Positions 1 to 9,207 are shown, counted from the first letter of the stretch. The stretch: DNA of 64,000 nucleotides from Prochlorococcus sp. AG-363-P01 (GCA_003278225.1 QCGC01000002.1:62001-126000), one strand, 5' to 3'. Made by a program: numbers and translations. The notes: generated by a model from the letters alone, not told the origin.

Positions 1-1483
1 ACAAGTCTGTTAGATGCAATTAGAAAAGCAAGAGTTGCTGCAAGTGAAGCAGGAGGCATTACACAGCATATAGGTGCATATCAAGTTGAAATCAACCATG
101 GAGGTGAACCCCGCAAGCTAACTTTCCTTGACACCCCAGGCCACGAAGCATTTACAGCAATGCGGGCAAGAGGCACCAAAGTTACTGATGTTGCCGTACT
201 AGTTGTTGCTGCAGATGATGGAGTCCGACCACAAACTTTGGAAGCAATTAGTCATGCCCGTGCTGCAGAAGTTCCGATAGTTGTAGCAATCAACAAAACT
301 GACAAAGAAGGGGCTTCTGCAGATCGTGTGAAGCAAGAATTATCGGAACATGAATTGGTAGCTGAAGAGTGGGGGGGGGGATGTTGTGATGGTCCCTGTA
401 AGTGCAATTAAAGGCGAAAATATTGACAAGCTATTGGAAATGATTTTACTGGTTACGGAAGTAGAAGACCTTCAAGCCAATCCAGACCGCTTAGCTAAAG
501 GAACAGTTATCGAAGCACACCTAGACAAAGCAAAAGGTCCTGTTGCAACTTTATTAATCCAAAATGGCAGCCTCAAAACAGGAGATGTAGTTGCTGCCGG
601 CCCTGTCTTAGGAAAAATCAGGGCTATGGTCGACGAAAATGGATCAAGACTCAAAAAAAGCGGGCCTTCAAGTGCCGTCGAAGCTCTTGGATTTAGCGAA
701 GTCCCCACAGCAGGAGATGAGTTCGAAGTTTATCCCGATGAAAAATCCGCAAGAGCAGTTGTAGGAGAACGTGCCTCAGATGCACGTGCAAGCCGACTCG
801 CTCAACAAATGGCTTCAAGGCGAGTTTCTCTTTCTGCAATGTCTGGTCAAGCCAATGAAGGAGAATTAAAAGAACTAAATCTAATTTTGAAAGCGGATGT
901 TCAAGGTAGTGTTGAAGCAATTTTAGGTTCCTTAGAGCAACTGCCAAAAGAAGAAGTTCAGGTAAGAGTTTTACTTTCAGCACCCGGAGAAATAACAGAA
1001 ACAGATATTGACCTTGCAGCAGCATCAAATGCAGTAGTTATTGGATTCAACACATCAATGGCATCAGGTGCAAAACGAGCAGCAGATGCAACTGGAGTAG
1101 ATGTGAGAGATTACGAAGTGATCTATAAGCTTCTAGAAGACATTCAACTGGCCATGGAGGGACTTCTTGAACCAGAAATGATTGAAGAGTCACTAGGAGT
1201 AGCAGAAGTACGTGCCCTCTTTACTATTGGTAGAAGCTCCGTTGCTGGGTGCTATATCACCAATGGCAAATTACAACGTAACGCTAAAATCCGAGTAAGA
1301 AGAAATGATCAAATAGTTTTCGAAGGTGATTTAGACTCTCTCCGAAGAAATAAAGATGATGTAAAAGAAGTAGCCACAGGTTTTGAATGCGGAATAGGAT
1401 GTGACCGGTTCTCAAGCTGGAAAGAAGGAGATAACATAGAGGTATATAAATTCGTTACTCAAAAACGTAAATTGAATGTATAA
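1..1483 (+). CDS. infB: Translation initiation factor IF-2, 5'-truncated and frameshifted in this sequence
   Basis: IF-2 is the GTPase that brings fMet-tRNA to the 30S subunit. The window opens just after the P-loop: frame 1 begins [10 protein letters not shown], followed by the G3 motif DTPGH near 130 and the G4 motif NKTD near 292-303. Frame 1 runs into a stop at 411. The rest of the G domain and the C-terminal IF2 domains continue in frame 2 from about 386 ([13 protein letters not shown]) to 1483. The switch lies in ten G at 371-380. Nine G would restore [14 protein letters not shown], the expected family sequence. The gene is essential, so a sequencing or assembly error is the likeliest cause; slippage or a real mutation are alternatives. 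The N-terminal domains lie outside the window. Confidence 0.95.
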
Positions 1484-1571
1484 AATTGATTTTAATAATT
1501 ACTGTTGTTCCTAAAAAATTTAATACCTTGCAAATAAATATTCCCAATCCTAGTAATACATAGAAGACAGT

Positions 1572-1832
1572 TTAATTATTTTTTTTTGATCTAAAGAAAA
1601 CTAGAAACCCAAAAAATAAGAAGGCACTTGTCTGAATCGCAATATCTCCTAATGGAACAACCTGTCCAGATAAGGATCTAAGTGACATCACAAAAAGACC
1701 AATACAGGAAGAAGCAAAAAAAACAATCCATAACAGCCTAAAAAGACCCTTGAAAGGATTCTTCGACTCCTGGAGAAGCCTTTCGCGCAATTCAGGGTCC
1801 AAGTCAGGACGAGGAGTGGAATTAAAAGTCAA
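1572..1832 (-). CDS. DUF3493 (LPA1/Rep27-like) small membrane protein
   Basis: This 86-residue protein starts with a charged segment (DPELRERLLQESKNPFKGL) and has two hydrophobic segments at about residues 31-51 and 61-80, ending in basic RSKKNN. The pattern matches the cyanobacterial DUF3493 family, which is related to the C-terminal part of the plant photosystem II assembly factor LPA1/Rep27. A role in photosystem II assembly is known for the plant proteins and is only inferred here. It is convergent with infB and close to psbA, though separated from it by a tRNA on the other strand. Family assignment is from recognition of the sequence pattern. Confidence 0.75.
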   Translation of the reverse strand: MTFNSTPRPDLDPELRERLLQESKNPFKGLFRLLWIVFFASSCIGLFVMSLRSLSGQVVPLGDIAIQTSAFLFFGFLVFFRSKKNN

Positions 1833-1870
1833 AATTAAAACAGAAACTAAAATGTTAAGTTCATCCTGCT

Positions 1871-1942
<72 letters not shown>

Positions 1943-2001
1943 CTACATAATGAAATGAGCCCTTTTACTAAGTCACAAATTCAAACTTAATTAGATTCAT
2001 G

Positions 2002-2028
2002 AAAAAGTCCCCTCTTATGAGGGGACTT
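2002..2028 (-). terminator. Rho-independent terminator of psbA
   Basis: A perfect 10-bp stem is formed by 2005-2014 (AAGTCCCCTC) and 2019-2028 (GAGGGGACTT) around a 4-nt loop. On the minus strand it is followed by a run of T (complement of A at 2002-2006). It lies about 50 nt beyond the psbA stop codon, in the right orientation for psbA. Confidence 0.9.
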
Positions 2029-2076
2029 CCTAACTTGGCTTAAAGCAAGCCTTATCTTCTAAGAGTTTACTTAGAC

Positions 2077-3159
2077 TCAACCAATAGCAGGAGCTACAAG
2101 TGCCACAGAAGTGGACTCAGCTGCTGCGAGGTCAAGAGGGAAGTTGTGAGCATTACGCTCATGCATAACTTCCATACCTAAGTTGGCACGGTTCAACACG
2201 TCTCCCCATGTTGGAACAACTTTGCCCTGTGCATCAAGGATGGACTGGTTAAAGTTAAATCCATTCAAGTTAAACGCCATGGTGCAAATACCCATGGAGG
2301 TAAACCAAACACAAACAACTGGGAAAATCGCCAAGAAGAAGTGAAGACTACGGCTGTTGTTAAAGCTGGCGTATTGGAAAATTAAACGACCAAAGTAACC
2401 GTGGGCAGCCACGATGTTATAGGTCTCTTCCTCTTGGCCAAACTTATAGCCATAGTTCTGCGACTCATTTTCGGTCGTCTCACGAATCAACGATGAGGTC
2501 ACCAGTGAGCCATGCATAGCGGAGAATAAACTTCCACCAAACATTCCTGCTACACCAAGCATATGGAATGGATGCATCAAGATGTTGTGCTCAGCTTGGA
2601 ACACAAACATAAAGTTGAAAGTTCCTGAAATGCCGAGAGGCATGCCGTCAGACAATGAACCTTGTCCAAATGGATAGATAAGGAACACTGCAAAAGCAGC
2701 TGATACAGGCGCAGAATAAGCAACGCAAATCCAAGGGCGCATACCTAAACGGTATGAAAGCTCCCACTGACGTCCCATCCAACCGCAGATACCAATTAGG
2801 AAGTGGAAAACAATCAGCTGGTAAGGACCGCCGTTATAAAGCCATTCGTCTATTGATGCAGCTTCCCAAATGGGATAAAAATGCATACCAATAGCATTAC
2901 TAGAAGGAACAACAGCACCAGAAATGATGTTGTTTCCATACATCAAAGAGCCTGCAACAGGCTCACGGATACCGTCGATATCAACCGGCGGTGCCGCAAT
3001 AAAAGCAATAATGAAACAGATGGTGGCCGATAAAAGGCAAGGAATCATCAAAACACCAAACCAACCGACATAAAGACGGTTATTGGTAGAAGTGACCCAC
3101 TCGCAAAACTGCGGCCAACCTTTAAGCAGCGCAGAGCGCTGCTGCTGAAGGGTGGTCAT
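2077..3159 (-). CDS. psbA: Photosystem II reaction centre protein D1
   Basis: D1 forms the photosystem II core with D2, binding P680, pheophytin, QB and the Mn cluster in the thylakoid membrane. The 360-residue length is normal. Numbering runs one ahead of the standard: YZ is Y162, the Mn ligand is D171, H191 is the YZ partner and H199 the P680 ligand. The C-terminal tail after residue 345 (NFPLDLA, then 15 residues) matches the extension removed by CtpA. The position equivalent to D1-130 is Gln (MGRQWE), the form associated in other cyanobacteria with the low-light D1:1 isoform. Only one psbA copy is in the window. It has its own terminator and a structured leader. Confidence 0.98.
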   Translation of the reverse strand: MTTLQQQRSALLKGWPQFCEWVTSTNNRLYVGWFGVLMIPCLLSATICFIIAFIAAPPVDIDGIREPVAGSLMYGNNIISGAVVPSSNAIGMHFYPIWEAASIDEWLYNGGPYQLIVFHFLIGICGWMGRQWELSYRLGMRPWICVAYSAPVSAAFAVFLIYPFGQGSLSDGMPLGISGTFNFMFVFQAEHNILMHPFHMLGVAGMFGGSLFSAMHGSLVTSSLIRETTENESQNYGYKFGQEEETYNIVAAHGYFGRLIFQYASFNNSRSLHFFLAIFPVVCVWFTSMGICTMAFNLNGFNFNQSILDAQGKVVPTWGDVLNRANLGMEVMHERNAHNFPLDLAAAESTSVALVAPAIG

Positions 3160-3229
3160 GAGGACGTGTAAAAAAGTCCCAAAAGGGACAAGTTAGTAAG
3201 AACAGGATGGACCTGTCAGGCAGATTGTA
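3160..3229 (-). promoter_or_regulatory. psbA promoter -10 and structured 5' leader
   Basis: On the minus strand a TACAAT hexamer (3224-3229) is a plausible -10 element, placing transcription start near 3217. The leader of about 58 nt holds a small hairpin (ACAGG/CCTGT, 3202-3216). A second, GTCCC-TTTT-GGGAC, spans 3176-3189 and is followed by six T (3170-3175), ending just upstream of the ATG. The second resembles a short intrinsic terminator. No convincing -35 box or strong Shine-Dalgarno sequence is visible. The function is inferred. Confidence 0.4.
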
Positions 3230-3337
3230 AAGGAAGATCGCTGAATATGGGGGAGAAATTGAACAAGACATAAACCAAGCAAGACAAAAGAAACAGAAAG
3301 ATTTAAGATTCAAGTAGATCAGTGCAGGACGTCTCTC

Positions 3338-3472
3338 GTGGTTCTCATTAAATGGCTTTTTGCAGGACAGCGTCGCGAAGAAGCTGTCCCATTAAAAATG
3401 GCAAGACATCGACGGAATGAACTCGAGGCAAATGGCGCAATCGTCTATTGGAGCGAAAGAGTCCTTATCTAA
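3338..3472 (+). CDS. Small basic protein, 44 residues, divergent from psbA
   Basis: A GTG-started frame ends at TAA 3470-3472. AGGA lies 8 nt upstream of the start (3326-3329). The product begins VVLIKWLFAGQRREEAVPLK and continues with an Arg/Glu-rich, then hydrophobic, end (IVYWSERVLI). The charged middle and balanced amino-acid use look more like a protein than random AT-rich DNA. I do not recognise a family and no function is proposed. It occupies the otherwise empty gap between psbA and the aspartoacylase gene; 3473-3682 shows nothing further. Confidence 0.5.
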   Translation: MVLIKWLFAGQRREEAVPLKMARHRRNELEANGAIVYWSERVLI

Positions 3473-3682
3473 AATTAAAAATACCAAATAAAATTAATCA
3501 AGTATCTTGAAATTAGCTATCTCTAAGAGCAGAAATTAGGTAGAGTAAGTAATAAATTTATTTACAAATTCAGCAACAAAGTCCAAATCTTAGTTAATGG
3601 TTTGCAGCTTAAACGTACTATAAAATACAAATCTTGAAGATCTAAAGCGACACTTACTCCAGCAATTTGCATACAAAAAAAT

Positions 3683-4603
3683 TTAATGGGGCTCATAAAA
3701 TAGATTCCTTAATTCATATTCCCACTCACTTAAGAATTTCCAAGTCTCTCTTTTTGTAAAACTCATTGCAATATTTTTTTCTATATAGGCTGCTTCATTT
3801 ATAAAGACTGGAACCAATTCTTCATCACCTTCAAATTTGACTATATTACTATCTAATTTCATAAATAAAGGTGATCCACTTTGAATTGGAACCCAATCTT
3901 TACCTTGCCTCAAAGGATGAATAAAAGCCTCTATCTGTCTATCTTTTGAGCGAGGGAAATCAATACTTCTTAGGTGACGATGCACAATTAAGCTACTAGG
4001 GAAAGAAACCAAACCTTTCCCTACCCGAGAGAGTTCATAAAGACAAGTTTCGAGAACTAATCTAGTCTGTTGAATAATGCTGGCCAATAAAACACCCTGG
4101 GGAACAGGTCCAATCTCAATTACAACGCCACAAGGCCAAGATTCAACTAAAAAGCCTTGTTGAGTCTTGTCTCCTTCATGCAAGTAAACTGGTAATCCTA
4201 ATTTTGCTTGCAATAAAGCAACAATAGCTAAATCTGCAGGTCGCCTTCCATATACGACAAGACTGCTCCCCATAGATGAAGTAGTGCTATGAAAATCAAT
4301 TGCAATTTGACATGGATTTGTTCCTTTAGATCCATAGCTGGACAAGAGTTCCCTCGCACGGCAAATTTCACAATCTACCCTGCCATTATCATTAAGCAAT
4401 TCCGATCGAAAGCTACGGTTCAAATCTGAATCTAAATAACGTTTACAGTCTTTTAATGCTTTTGGATTCCCTATAGCTTTAGAAATTTTCAAGCCATAAT
4501 TACTAATTATATCTGGCTGTTTGGTCCACTGATCAAACAGCCAAGGCGCATTGATTTCGTTTCCATGTGTCCCGGCAACTAAAAGCACATGAACTTCAGA
4601 CAT
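3683..4603 (-). CDS. Aspartoacylase / succinylglutamate desuccinylase family zinc hydrolase
   Basis: This 306-residue protein shows the M14-like aspartoacylase pattern. The zinc ligands are in GTHGNE near residues 12-17. DLNRSF near 60-65 holds the substrate-binding Arg. DFHSTTSSMG near 103-112 supplies the third zinc ligand, and VIEIGPVPQG near 170-179 the catalytic Glu. Known relatives deacylate N-acetylaspartate or succinylglutamate. The true substrate in picocyanobacteria is not evident from the sequence. The gene stands alone, divergent from the GST-like gene with a gap of about 60 nt that must carry both promoters. Confidence 0.85.
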   Translation of the reverse strand: MSEVHVLLVAGTHGNEINAPWLFDQWTKQPDIISNYGLKISKAIGNPKALKDCKRYLDSDLNRSFRSELLNDNGRVDCEICRARELLSSYGSKGTNPCQIAIDFHSTTSSMGSSLVVYGRRPADLAIVALLQAKLGLPVYLHEGDKTQQGFLVESWPCGVVIEIGPVPQGVLLASIIQQTRLVLETCLYELSRVGKGLVSFPSSLIVHRHLRSIDFPRSKDRQIEAFIHPLRQGKDWVPIQSGSPLFMKLDSNIVKFEGDEELVPVFINEAAYIEKNIAMSFTKRETWKFLSEWEYELRNLFYEPH

Positions 4604-4663
4604 TAAAACTAAATAACTGTTACTTGTAGCCTGACTGACAATAGGAAGAAAAGGAACTTCAAA

Positions 4664-5653
4664 ATGTCAATACCTCCAATTGCTGTTGCAGTAGCTCGAA
4701 GTGGCTGGAATTGGCAATGGAATCAACTCATGGAAAGACTAGCCCCTGCGGATAATGAAGGGAACTACAACCGACCTCCAAGCCAGCATCAAAAAGCAAT
4801 AGCTCCATCTAAACAAGAAATCAAACAAAGATCTCCGCAAAATCGGCCTTACCTCATCATTGGCCGAAGCTGTCCATGGGCTCATCGCACTTGGTTGGTC
4901 TATGAATTGCGCGAACTCCACAACAGCCTCAATTTACTTATAGCCAAAGCCGACCACAACACAGGTCGCTGGACAATTGACCCTCCTTGGCTGGGATGTA
5001 ATTCTCTTCTTGATGTCTATCAAAAATGCGGTCAGCCTCCTAACCACAGAGCAACAGTCCCAGCTCTAATTGATCCAGGAAAAACAAATACAGATAAGCC
5101 TCAATTGCTTGGGAACGAAAGTACTCAATTAATCGAAGTACTTAATCAATGGCCAACAAATAATCGCGCCCCAAATTTATTGCCACCAGTAATGGAGAAA
5201 GATGTCGAAAGATGGCATGAGCTCCTCCAAACTTCTGTGAATGATGGAGTCTATCGCTGTGGATTTGCCCGCAATCAAAATGCTTACGACAGAGCATCTA
5301 ATGAACTATTCGAAAGCCTGGCCCTTGTAGAAGAAAGTCTTATGAAACGAGGCCCATGGTTGTGTGGCGAACAAATTACCCTTGCTGATGTGCGGCTATT
5401 TCCTACACTTATTCGTTGGGAAATGATCTATCAACCTCTTTTCGGATGTAGTCAAGAGCCACTGTGGTCATTCCCAAATCTTTGGGAATGGAGACAAAAA
5501 TTCTTATCTCAACAGCAAGTGCTACAAACCTGTGATTCAAAAGCCTGGCGAAATGACTATTACGGTGCCTTATTCCCTTTAAGACCTAGTAATATTGTCC
5601 CCGCAGGGCCAGATCTACTCCAAATGATTAATGCCCCAATACCAAGTCTGTGA
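4664..5653 (+). CDS. Glutathione S-transferase, glutathionyl-hydroquinone reductase (ECM4/YqjG) type
   Basis: The 329-residue protein carries CPWAHRTW at residues 70-77, the Xi-class motif in which the Cys attacks glutathionyl-hydroquinones. A thioredoxin-like N-terminal half is followed by a helical GST C-terminal half (GPWLCGEQITLADVRLFPTL near 228-247). Known relatives reduce glutathionylated quinones with GSH; the physiological substrate here is unknown. The last codons overlap the next gene by a GTGA junction, so co-translation with the DUF2301 gene is likely. A glutathione link fits gshB and a glutaredoxin gene elsewhere in the window. Confidence 0.85.
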   Translation: MSIPPIAVAVARSGWNWQWNQLMERLAPADNEGNYNRPPSQHQKAIAPSKQEIKQRSPQNRPYLIIGRSCPWAHRTWLVYELRELHNSLNLLIAKADHNTGRWTIDPPWLGCNSLLDVYQKCGQPPNHRATVPALIDPGKTNTDKPQLLGNESTQLIEVLNQWPTNNRAPNLLPPVMEKDVERWHELLQTSVNDGVYRCGFARNQNAYDRASNELFESLALVEESLMKRGPWLCGEQITLADVRLFPTLIRWEMIYQPLFGCSQEPLWSFPNLWEWRQKFLSQQQVLQTCDSKAWRNDYYGALFPLRPSNIVPAGPDLLQMINAPIPSL

Positions 5654-6327
5654 CAAACGAAACACCAAAAAACTTATTGCTTAACAAGCCTGACCTTGAA
5701 AAACCTTTATATAAAGGGATATATGGTCTTTATAAGATTACCCAAGCTGATCAAGTTACAGTTCAGCGTTATCGACTTTCTCTACTGATTTGTGGGATAG
5801 CTTTCTCAGCAGGAATAACACACTGGCTAATAATTGGTCCAGCTTTAGCATGGTCATGGTTGTTAGCTATTGCTATTAGTCTTGGTCTCGCACTTCAATG
5901 GATTCATATTTATATTCGAATACTACATACAACACTTCAGTTTTTTTGGTTCGCAGGCTGTGTTGGTTTAGTAATACTTATAATGAAGTTTGGAAGCAAT
6001 AATATGCTTTCGACACTTGCTTCAAATCCAATCTGGTTGTTAGCTATTGGCCCTTTATTTGCTGCTCTAGCAGGTTTGGGTTTCAAAGAGTTCTTTTGTT
6101 TCCGCAGACTCGAAGCAATAGGACTAACACTATTAGTACCAATAGCTTTACTCGGCCATCTATTCAGATTAATTGATGGCTCTTTAGTAATGACACTTCT
6201 TGGATTATCAGCACTATCATTAGTAGTGCTTGCTATTAGAAAATTTGGCATTGATGCAGCTGCAGATATAGGAGACAAAAGTATTTTTGAGTATTTGAAT
6301 AATCAAAAATCTACAAAAATTTTGTGA
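5650..6327 (+). CDS. DUF2301 integral membrane protein
   Basis: The 225-residue product starts at a GTG overlapping the previous stop. After about 35 soluble residues (GLYKITQADQVTVQRYRLS) it has roughly six hydrophobic segments. It contains the conserved region GFKEFFCFRRLEAI near 150-163, typical of the cyanobacterial and plastid-lineage DUF2301 proteins. No catalytic motif is visible and the role is unknown. Its gene is sandwiched by GTGA overlaps between the GST-like and ABC-F genes, so the three are probably one transcript. Confidence 0.8.
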   Translation: MTNETPKNLLLNKPDLEKPLYKGIYGLYKITQADQVTVQRYRLSLLICGIAFSAGITHWLIIGPALAWSWLLAIAISLGLALQWIHIYIRILHTTLQFFWFAGCVGLVILIMKFGSNNMLSTLASNPIWLLAIGPLFAALAGLGFKEFFCFRRLEAIGLTLLVPIALLGHLFRLIDGSLVMTLLGLSALSLVVLAIRKFGIDAAADIGDKSIFEYLNNQKSTKIL

Positions 6328-8282
6328 ATCTAATTAGCCTAATTTGCGGGTGTAAAGACTATGGTCTTAACAGTATATTTAAAGATCTAACTTGTCATAT
6401 CAAAAGGGGTGAGCGCCTAGGATTAATAGGGCCCAACGGGACAGGGAAATCAACACTTTTAAAAATCCTAGCAGGAGTAGAGCCTCTAGTTTCAGGAGAG
6501 AGGAAGTGTTCGCCCAGAACTAACATCGAACTAGTAAGTCAAGATAGCTTCCGAAATAATAATCACACCGTAATTGAAGAGGTTCTTTCAAATTGTGGAG
6601 AAAAAAGAGAATTACTATTACGTTTTAATCAACTCAGCAAGGAAATAGCAAGGAATCCCAAAGATGAAGTTTTATTGGCTGCTTTAAGTAGTATTAGTGA
6701 AAGAATGGATACAGCAGATGCATGGGCACTTGAACAACAATGCAAAGAAATACTTAACCGTCTTGGAGTTGTTGATCTATATAAACCAGCTAAGGAGCTT
6801 TCAGGAGGATATCAGAAAAGAATAAAGCTTGCTTCTGCTTTAGTTGCTCAACCTGATGTACTTCTTCTAGATGAACCGACTAACCATCTTGATGCTTCTG
6901 CCGTGGAGTGGCTGCAGAATTGGCTCAAGCAATTTCAAGGAGCTTTAGTGCTAGTTACTCACGATCGCTACTTTTTAGACCAAATAACAAAACGTATATT
7001 AGAGATTAGTCATGGTAATACTCGAAATTACAATGGAAATTACAGTATTTTTATGAATCAAAAGGCTAAAGAGGAAAAAGCAGAAGCTTCCTCTTTAGCC
7101 AAATATAAAAGCATCTTAAAACGAGAGTTAGCTTGGTTGAAGCAAGGACCAAAAGCTCGAAGCTCAAAACAAAAAGCTCGTCTTAAAAGAATTGAAAAAA
7201 TGCAATCTAATCATCCAATAAAAATCTCTAATTCTTTAGAGATCGAATCTAAAAGTAAAAGAATCGGGAATCTTGTTATTGAAGTAGAAAACCTAACCGC
7301 AACAAACAATGGAGAAGTAAATGGAAAAAAACTTTTTGAAAATTTCACCTATAGATTTACACCAGAAGATCGCGTCGGAATTATCGGGCCTAACGGAAGT
7401 GGTAAATCTACACTTCTAGACCTCTTTGCTCACCGAAAGAGCCCCACTATGGGGAAAATTCGCTTAGGAAGTACAGTTAGTCTTGGGTATTTAGATCAAC
7501 AAACAAATGATTTGAACAAAGGAGAATATGATAAAAAAAAGGTTATTGATTTTATTGAAGAGGCCGCATATCAAATAGATCTTGGGAAAAGTCAAATTAC
7601 AGCAAGTCAATTACTAGAAAGGTTTTTATTCACTCCTGCTCAACAACACAGTTCCATCAAGAAGCTTTCTGGAGGAGAAAAGCGCAGGCTATCACTTTGC
7701 AGAATACTTATTCAAGCTCCTAATGTTCTTTTGCTAGACGAGCCAACTAATGATTTAGATATTCAAACACTAAGTGTCTTGGAAGATTTTCTGGAAGATT
7801 TTAGAGGGTGCGTTGTAGTTATTTCTCATGACAGATATTTCCTTGATCGGACAGTAGATAGATTACTAAGCTTTGAAGAAGGTCAAATAAAAAGATATGA
7901 AGGTAATTACAGCGAGTTCCTAGAAAGAAAGCAAATTGCAGCTCACAAATTAACTAAAAGATTAAATTACAAGAAAGATTTACAGTCTTCTGTATCACAA
8001 AAAGATGAACTTAGCTCTTCCTGCTGTTCTCATAATCTTATTGACTTACATAATGCTAAAAACTCATCAAAACCTCGAAAACTTAATTTCAAAGAATCAA
8101 AAGAATTGGAAAGGCTCAATCAAGATTTGCCAAAATTAGAATTGAGAAAAATTGCATTAGAAAATGAGCTTTTAAACTCGGGAGGAAACCTTACTAACAT
8201 TAGTAATCAACTTGCTGACTTGGTCAACCAACTAAAAGTCTCAGAAGATCGTTGGTTAGAGCTCAGCGAGCGTGAAAGCTAA
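6324..8282 (+). CDS. uup: ABC-F family ATPase (Uup-like)
   Basis: This 652-residue soluble protein has two ABC domains and no membrane segments. Domain 1 has Walker A GPNGTGKST near residues 37-45, signature LSGGYQKRI and Walker B LLLDEPTNHLD. Domain 2 has GPNGSGKST, LSGGEKRRLSL and LLLDEPTNDLD. They are joined by a long charged linker with a Lys/Arg-rich stretch, and a coiled-coil tail follows (about 590-652). ABC-F proteins act on ribosomes or, for Uup, affect transposon excision and ribosome assembly; the exact subtype is inferred from the C-terminal coiled coil. It starts at a GTG overlapping the DUF2301 stop. Confidence 0.88.
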   Translation: MNLISLICGCKDYGLNSIFKDLTCHIKRGERLGLIGPNGTGKSTLLKILAGVEPLVSGERKCSPRTNIELVSQDSFRNNNHTVIEEVLSNCGEKRELLLRFNQLSKEIARNPKDEVLLAALSSISERMDTADAWALEQQCKEILNRLGVVDLYKPAKELSGGYQKRIKLASALVAQPDVLLLDEPTNHLDASAVEWLQNWLKQFQGALVLVTHDRYFLDQITKRILEISHGNTRNYNGNYSIFMNQKAKEEKAEASSLAKYKSILKRELAWLKQGPKARSSKQKARLKRIEKMQSNHPIKISNSLEIESKSKRIGNLVIEVENLTATNNGEVNGKKLFENFTYRFTPEDRVGIIGPNGSGKSTLLDLFAHRKSPTMGKIRLGSTVSLGYLDQQTNDLNKGEYDKKKVIDFIEEAAYQIDLGKSQITASQLLERFLFTPAQQHSSIKKLSGGEKRRLSLCRILIQAPNVLLLDEPTNDLDIQTLSVLEDFLEDFRGCVVVISHDRYFLDRTVDRLLSFEEGQIKRYEGNYSEFLERKQIAAHKLTKRLNYKKDLQSSVSQKDELSSSCCSHNLIDLHNAKNSSKPRKLNFKESKELERLNQDLPKLELRKIALENELLNSGGNLTNISNQLADLVNQLKVSEDRWLELSERES

Positions 8283-8856
8283 TAGAATTGTTGAAGTAGT
8301 ATAAAGAGTTGATATTTGTTGTCTTTACAAAGTTTTCTAAAATGAAACTATAAACCCCTAGTACTGCGAAATCAATCAATAAAGAGGTCTTCTAAATTTA
8401 TCCAAGGTGCGTCCTAATAAGCCCACCTTTCAAGTCATCTAGCTTCATATAAAATTGGACGGAAGTTATAACGTGATCTATTAATAAATATTTGCTAGCC
8501 TACCCATCTCAAGTCAAGGTCATTAGACCAAGTCTCCAGATTTTCCTCAAAGGTATTTTGCTTCAAAGTTGATCAAACTTTAACTAAATAAACAAGTAGG
8601 TGCCGATTGCTTCCACTCAAGCACTTCAAGAAAAGTCCAATGAAAGCAGCATTATTTTTTCCAAAAAAATAAAAGCAATTCCCAAGCCATAAATCCAAAA
8701 CATATGTCCGGAATCGTCAACAAAATATCTACTTGCCGATTCGTTCTCGAATAAACGACATGCTCAATAAATCGAAAACCCTTTACTTAACTGGTAGCGA
8801 TCGATACTCATTATTGATAAAGGTGTTGTAACGCAAACCAATTAAGGAAATAACCC
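8283..8856 (+). other. 574-nt intergenic stretch, no confident gene
   Basis: No ORF of credible length is found. On the minus strand an ATG at 8703 opens a 25-codon hydrophobic frame ending at 8626 (FWIYGLGIAFIFLEKI inside it). The frame is open about 20 codons further upstream without a usual start codon, so it may be the relic of a small membrane protein. The last 60 nt before the CP12-like gene presumably carry its promoter, and AAGGAAATAACCC precedes its ATG as a ribosome-binding site. Nothing else stands out. Confidence 0.4.
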
Positions 8857-9141
8857 ATGGCACAATCCAGACAAAGATATATCGTGTGCAAGTCGACCTA
8901 TGACGGCGTAGGCCAGGACCCAATGAAAACTATCGACGAGCACATTCAAAAGGATCAATCAGAGATCCAAACAGCGAAAGCCCATGGTGATAATGCCAAG
9001 GTGCGCCACCTAACTGAGGAACTCAACTCACTTCAGGAATATAAAGATCACCATCCTGAGGACAAGCATGATCCAAACACCCTGGAATTATTCTGCGATG
9101 CAAATCCTGATGAACCAGAGTGCCTAGTCTACGACGACTAA
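8857..9141 (+). CDS. CP12-like protein with C-terminal GAPDH-binding motif only
   Basis: CP12 is a small redox switch that ties together GAPDH and phosphoribulokinase and shuts off the Calvin cycle in the dark. This 94-residue protein ends in the CP12 signature ELFCDANPDEPECLVYDD with the C-terminal Cys pair (C81 and C89 by my count). The usual N-terminal Cys pair and the AWDxVEEL core are missing; a single Cys11 and a charged helix (LTEELNSLQEYKDHH) take their place. A GAPDH contact is therefore plausible, while PRK binding is doubtful. It is monocistronic, with a good ribosome-binding site and a strong terminator. Confidence 0.8.
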   Translation: MAQSRQRYIVCKSTYDGVGQDPMKTIDEHIQKDQSEIQTAKAHGDNAKVRHLTEELNSLQEYKDHHPEDKHDPNTLELFCDANPDEPECLVYDD

Positions 9142-9154
9142 AATCACCTCAAAA

Positions 9155-9207
9155 AAACATTAAAAAACAAGGGTTAATGATTTACTAACCCCTGTTTTTT
9201 AATGTTT
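9155..9207. terminator. Bidirectional terminator between convergent genes
   Basis: A long inverted repeat spans this interval, the left arm beginning AAACATTAAAAAACAAGGGT and the right arm ending CCTGTTTTTTAATGTTT. The stem is about 21 bp with one mismatch around a short AT loop. T runs follow on both strands. It serves the CP12-like gene on the plus strand and the 60-residue gene on the minus strand. Confidence 0.85.

Noticed and set aside
3122..3313. Minus-strand ORF of 63 codons overlapping the psbA start and leader
   Set aside because: It runs through the psbA leader hairpin and into psbA in another frame; low-complexity Phe/Ser-rich product without homology pattern.
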